NCBI GenBank assembly: GCA_903944555.1
Contig: CAJASG010000759.1
Span: forward strand, 1 to 9,298
From: an uncultured beta proteobacterium
GTDB lineage: Bacteria; Pseudomonadota; Gammaproteobacteria; Burkholderiales; Burkholderiaceae_C
Length of the DNA: 9,298 nucleotides
Reading direction: 5' to 3'
In this document: piece after piece, positions 6,650 through 9,298 of the stretch
Position numbering within the stretch: the first letter of the stretch is position 1
Layout: each line of letters starts with the position of its first letter
Made by a program: the position numbers and the translations under genes
Notes under the pieces: generated by a model
Told to the model about the DNA's origin: nothing
The model's input: only the letters and a program-made list of their open reading frames with translations
Databases searched by the model: none

Positions 6650-7504
6650 ATGCACGACCCCGCCAACCACGAGTTGGGCTAGCCCCTACGCGGCTGGCGG
6701 CTGGCGTTGTACACCGTTATTTTCGAGGCCGACACCCGCGCCGGCCAGTGGTTTGACCGCGGCCTGATTGTGGTGATTCTGGCCAGCATTGCCATTGTGT
6801 TGCTCGACAGTGTGGACACCATTGGTACGCGCCATCAGGTGCTGTTCAACGTGTTGGAGTGGATTTTTGCCCTCTTGTTTACGCTGGAATACCTGGCCCG
6901 GATGGTCTGCGTGCGCCAACCGCTGCGCTACGCCCTGAGTTTTTATGGCGTTATTGACCTCCTGGCCTTGTTGCCGACCTACTTGGCGCTGCTGGTGCCC
7001 GAAATACACGCGTTGATTGATGTGCGGGTACTGCGCTTGTTGCGGGTGTTCCGTATTTTCGAGTTCACCGCCTATGTGGTCGAGTACCAGTCCTTGGTGA
7101 ATGCCTTGCGCTCCAGCCGTCGCAAGATTGCGGTTTTTTTGGCTGCCTTTTGCATGATTGTGCTGGTCATGGGCACGCTGATGTACGTGGTGGAAGGCCC
7201 CGCCAATGGGTTCACCAGCATTCCTCTCAGTGTGTACTGGGCCATCCCCACCATGACCACGGTGGGTTTTGGCGACATCACCCCCAAGACGGATTTGGGG
7301 CGCCTGATTGCGTCGCTCATGATGCTTTTAGGGTGGGGCACACTGGCCGTGCCGACTGGCAGGCGGTACATGGTTCCCGCGCCCACCACTCGCACCTGCC
7401 ACCAGTGTCTGACGGAAGGGCATTCACCTGAAGCGGTTTATTACATGCATTGCGGTACTTTCTTACCTGAGTATTTGCATGAAAATATGCAAAAACCCCG
7501 GTAA
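6650..7504 (+). pseudogene. Voltage-gated K+ channel gene with a stop at codon 11
   Basis: From ATG 6650 (AGGA with good spacing) the frame reads MHDPANHELG, TAG at 6680-6682, then PLRGWRLALYTVIFEADTRAG, which continues as an intact six-helix channel. Counting from a TTG at 6707, which could restart translation (265 codons), S1-S3 run from about 19 to 100. S4 has Arg at 107, 110, 113 and 116, every third residue. The selectivity filter TTVGFGD is at 184-190. Relatives I recall continue after VPTG with an IVTAEM-like stretch at the end of S6; here VPTG runs straight into RRYMVPAPTTRTC, as if about 8 codons were deleted in frame. The C-terminal zinc ribbon has CHQC, but the second pair is YYMHC, lacking one Cys. 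The last residues (about ENMQKPR) come from repeat copy 4. It is probably degraded; some product from the TTG cannot be excluded. Confidence 0.72.
7474..7493. other. Inverted repeat at the channel 3' end
   Basis: TTTGCAT (7474-7480) and ATGCAAA (7487-7493) are perfect complements around six bases. No T-run follows on the plus strand, and on the minus strand the T-run comes before the stem, so this is not a standard intrinsic terminator. It partly overlaps repeat copy 4. Confidence 0.35.
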
Positions 7505-7535
7505 ATACTGCGCAAGCAGCTATCAAAAAAGTAGC
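7482..7535 (-). repeat. 54-bp dispersed repeat, copy 4, between the channel and ppsR 3' ends
   Basis: Read on the minus strand: GCTAC (7531-7535), 9 bases, AGCTGCTTGCGCA (7509-7521), 12 bases, then a degenerate T-rich end. It covers the last codons and stop of the channel gene and abuts the ppsR stop at 7537. The core and spacings match the other three copies. Confidence 0.65.
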
Positions 7536-7536
7536 G

Positions 7537-8358
7537 TTAGTAGCTAAGCCGCTCGGGGTGCAATTCCTGCAGGATGGTGGTGGCGATCTCTTCGATGGAC
7601 TTGGTGGTGGTCGACAACCACCGAATGCCAGTGCGGCGCATCATGGTTTCGGCTTCATGAATTTCCATGCGGCAGTTCTCGATGGACGCATATTTGGAGT
7701 TGGGGCGACGCTCGTTGCGAATCTCACTCAAACGTTCGGGCTGAATGGTCAGGCCAAAAATCTTGGCTTTGTGGGGAATCAGCGCGGGGGGGAGCTGGCG
7801 CCGGTCAAAGTCTTCGGGGATCAGTGGGTAGTTGGACGCCTTCAGCCCGTACTGCATGGCCAGGTAGAGCGAGGTCGGCGTTTTTCCGCTGCGGCTCACC
7901 CCCACCAAAATCACATCTGACTGCTCCAAGTCGCGGTTGCTTTGGCCGTCGTCGTGCGCCAGCGAGAAGTTGATGGCCTCAATGCGGTCCTGGTATTCCT
8001 TGCTTTTGCTGGCGTCGCTGAAGCGGCCAATGCGGTGGTTGGATTTGAGCTTGAGTTCTTGCTCCAGCGGATGCACAAAGGTGCCAAACATATCCAGCAG
8101 CATGCCCTGGCAGCCGTCCTGGATGACCTTGAGTACCTCCATATTGACCAGCGTGGTGAACACAATGGGTTTATTACCGTCCACCACGGCGGCGTGGTTG
8201 ATCTGGCGTACCGCGTGGTGGGCCTTGTCCACCGTGTCGACAAAGGGCAGGCGGATGTGGCGCGCCTTGGCCTCAAACTGGGCCAGGATGGCGTTGCCAA
8301 AGGTTTCGGCGGTGATGCCGGTGCCGTCAGATACGAAAAAAACAGAGCGGTGGTGCAT
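7537..8358 (-). CDS. ppsR: PEP synthase regulatory protein (bifunctional kinase/pyrophosphorylase)
   Basis: This cytoplasmic enzyme of the DUF299/PPSRP family switches PEP synthase off by ADP-dependent threonine phosphorylation and back on by Pi-dependent dephosphorylation that releases pyrophosphate. The 273-residue product has the family's usual length. It begins [17 protein letters not shown], has a P-loop GVSRSGKT (153-160) preceded by SDVILV, and ends LHPERLSY. I chose ATG 8358. An upstream TTG (8394) would add 12 residues that look unlike the family start. No strong Shine-Dalgarno is visible. It diverges from ppsA, the usual arrangement of regulator and target. Confidence 0.95.
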   Translation of the reverse strand: MHHRSVFFVSDGTGITAETFGNAILAQFEAKARHIRLPFVDTVDKAHHAVRQINHAAVVDGNKPIVFTTLVNMEVLKVIQDGCQGMLLDMFGTFVHPLEQELKLKSNHRIGRFSDASKSKEYQDRIEAINFSLAHDDGQSNRDLEQSDVILVGVSRSGKTPTSLYLAMQYGLKASNYPLIPEDFDRRQLPPALIPHKAKIFGLTIQPERLSEIRNERRPNSKYASIENCRMEIHEAETMMRRTGIRWLSTTTKSIEEIATTILQELHPERLSY

Positions 8359-8413
8359 GGTGTAGCGATCGGTTGGGTTGTCAGTCTTATGCAAGCGCGG
8401 ACATTGGATGGGC

Positions 8414-8443
8414 TTGGGGCCTCAGCGGTTCGGCCCCTACAAT
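8414..8443 (+). promoter_or_regulatory. Candidate ppsA promoter with an internal inverted repeat
   Basis: TTGGGG (8414-8419) and TACAAT (8438-8443) have an 18-base spacing and the plus-strand orientation expected for ppsA, about 60 bp upstream of its start. GGGGCC (8416-8421) and GGCCCC (8432-8437) form a perfect inverted repeat between the two elements. This could be an operator or a hairpin. The call rests on pattern only. Confidence 0.4.
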
Positions 8444-8504
8444 GACTGCAATTTAGCGCATTTTGACCCACGCGCACGCCGGTTTTAAACTCTGGAGCTT
8501 CAAT

Positions 8505-9298
8505 ATGTCGACACTTTTTAACCCGAACGACCTGGTCGTCCCCTTCGAGCTGCTGCGCATGACCGACGTCGAGTCGGTCGGTGGCAAGAATGCCAGTCTG
8601 GGTGAAATGATTTCCCATTTACCCACCGGCGTCAAGGTGCCGACCGGCTTTGCCACCACGGCGCATGCCTTTCGTGAGTTCTTGAAGTTTGGTGGTTTGG
8701 CAGAAAAAATCAACGCCCGTTTGTTGGCGCTGGACACGGAAGACGTGCGGCAGCTGGCCGTCGTGGGCGCGGAAATTCGTGCCATGGTCGAAGTGCAGCC
8801 CTTTCCACCAGAATTGGAGCAGGGAATTCGCGCCTCGTTTGAAACCCTCAGTTCGGGCAACCGCGAGGCCACCTTCGCCGTGCGTTCATCGGCCACCGCC
8901 GAAGACTTGCCCGACGCCTCGTTTGCCGGCCAGCAAGAAACCTTTTTGAACGTGCATGGCATCGAAGACATCCTGCACAAAATCCGCGAAGTGTTCGCCT
9001 CGCTGTACAACGACCGCGCCATCAGTTACCGGGTGCATCAGGGCTTTGCCCATGAGCATGTCGCTTTGAGTGCCGGTATCCAGCGCATGGTGCGTTCCGA
9101 TCTCGGTGCCGCAGGCGTGTTGTTCACCATCGATACCGAGTCCGGTTTTTCCGATGTGGTGTTCATCACCTCCAGCTATGGTTTGGGCGAGACAGTGGTG
9201 CAGGGCGCCGTCAATCCGGACGAGTTTTACGTGCACAAGCCCATGCTGCGTGCTGGCAAGCGCGCCGTGATTCGACGCAACCTGGGCTCCAAGCTGAT
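8505..9298 (+). CDS. ppsA: Phosphoenolpyruvate synthase, 3' end off the window
   Basis: PEP synthase converts pyruvate, ATP and water to PEP, AMP and phosphate, the entry step of gluconeogenesis from C3 compounds. The first 264 codons are present, covering most of the N-terminal ATP/pyruvate-binding domain (the full enzyme is about 790-800 residues). Conserved blocks are [11 protein letters not shown] (25-35), [14 protein letters not shown] (43-56), [20 protein letters not shown] (125-144), the [12 protein letters not shown] strand and [21 protein letters not shown]. The ATG at 8505 has GGAG (8494-8497) with a 7-base spacing. No defect is visible. Confidence 0.96.
   Translation, partial: MSTLFNPNDLVVPFELLRMTDVESVGGKNASLGEMISHLPTGVKVPTGFATTAHAFREFLKFGGLAEKINARLLALDTEDVRQLAVVGAEIRAMVEVQPFPPELEQGIRASFETLSSGNREATFAVRSSATAEDLPDASFAGQQETFLNVHGIEDILHKIREVFASLYNDRAISYRVHQGFAHEHVALSAGIQRMVRSDLGAAGVLFTIDTESGFSDVVFITSSYGLGETVVQGAVNPDEFYVHKPMLRAGKRAVIRRNLGSKL

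Noticed and set aside
7474..7493. Hairpin as a terminator for the channel or ppsR
   Set aside because: No T-run follows the stem on either strand, and the stem is AT-rich and weak.
7942..8445. 167-codon plus-strand frame opposite ppsR
   Set aside because: It is antisense to a full-length, conserved ppsR and has no domain of its own.

Overview
The window looks like a chromosomal segment of a beta-proteobacterium of the family Comamonadaceae, probably Rhodoferax or a close relative. This rests on recognised protein families and on a short dispersed repeat that I recall from genomes of this family; no search was run. Nearly all of the window is an iron-acquisition region, followed by an unrelated housekeeping pair.

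Region 1 (1-3704). A minus-strand operon encodes a catecholate-type TonB-dependent siderophore receptor, a possible 24-residue membrane peptide, TonB, and ExbB, which runs off the left edge (ExbD is expected next). A plus-strand DUF1513 gene diverges from the receptor. The 165 bp between them hold one good Fur-box candidate that overlaps the receptor promoter. Together these genes should form an iron-repressed outer-membrane import system with its energising motor.

Region 2 (4851-6530). A second Fur-box palindrome lies directly upstream of hemP (hemin uptake). It sits where a divergent hemP/bfd promoter would be, but only the C-terminal part of bfd (bacterioferritin-associated ferredoxin) remains. 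A DUF2325-family gene after hemP has lost its central domain and finishes out of frame. A ybaN-like (DUF454) inner-membrane protein follows on the minus strand.

Region 3 (6650-7504). A six-helix voltage-gated K+ channel gene carries a stop at codon 11, lacks a stretch at the end of S6, and has lost one Cys of its C-terminal zinc ribbon. With bfd and the DUF2325 gene, this makes three damaged genes within 2.6 kb.

Region 4 (7537-9298). ppsR (PEP synthase regulatory kinase/pyrophosphorylase) and ppsA (PEP synthase, cut by the right edge) diverge from a 146 bp intergenic region.

The most unusual signal is a 54-bp repeat found four times with fixed internal spacing. Two copies lie inside genes of the iron operon: the tonB periplasmic linker and the receptor leader. 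Both are in the same reading frame and both encode AQAA-x3-IAK. The other two form the 3' ends of the DUF2325 gene and the channel gene. I see no tRNA, rRNA, CRISPR array, insertion sequence or transposase.
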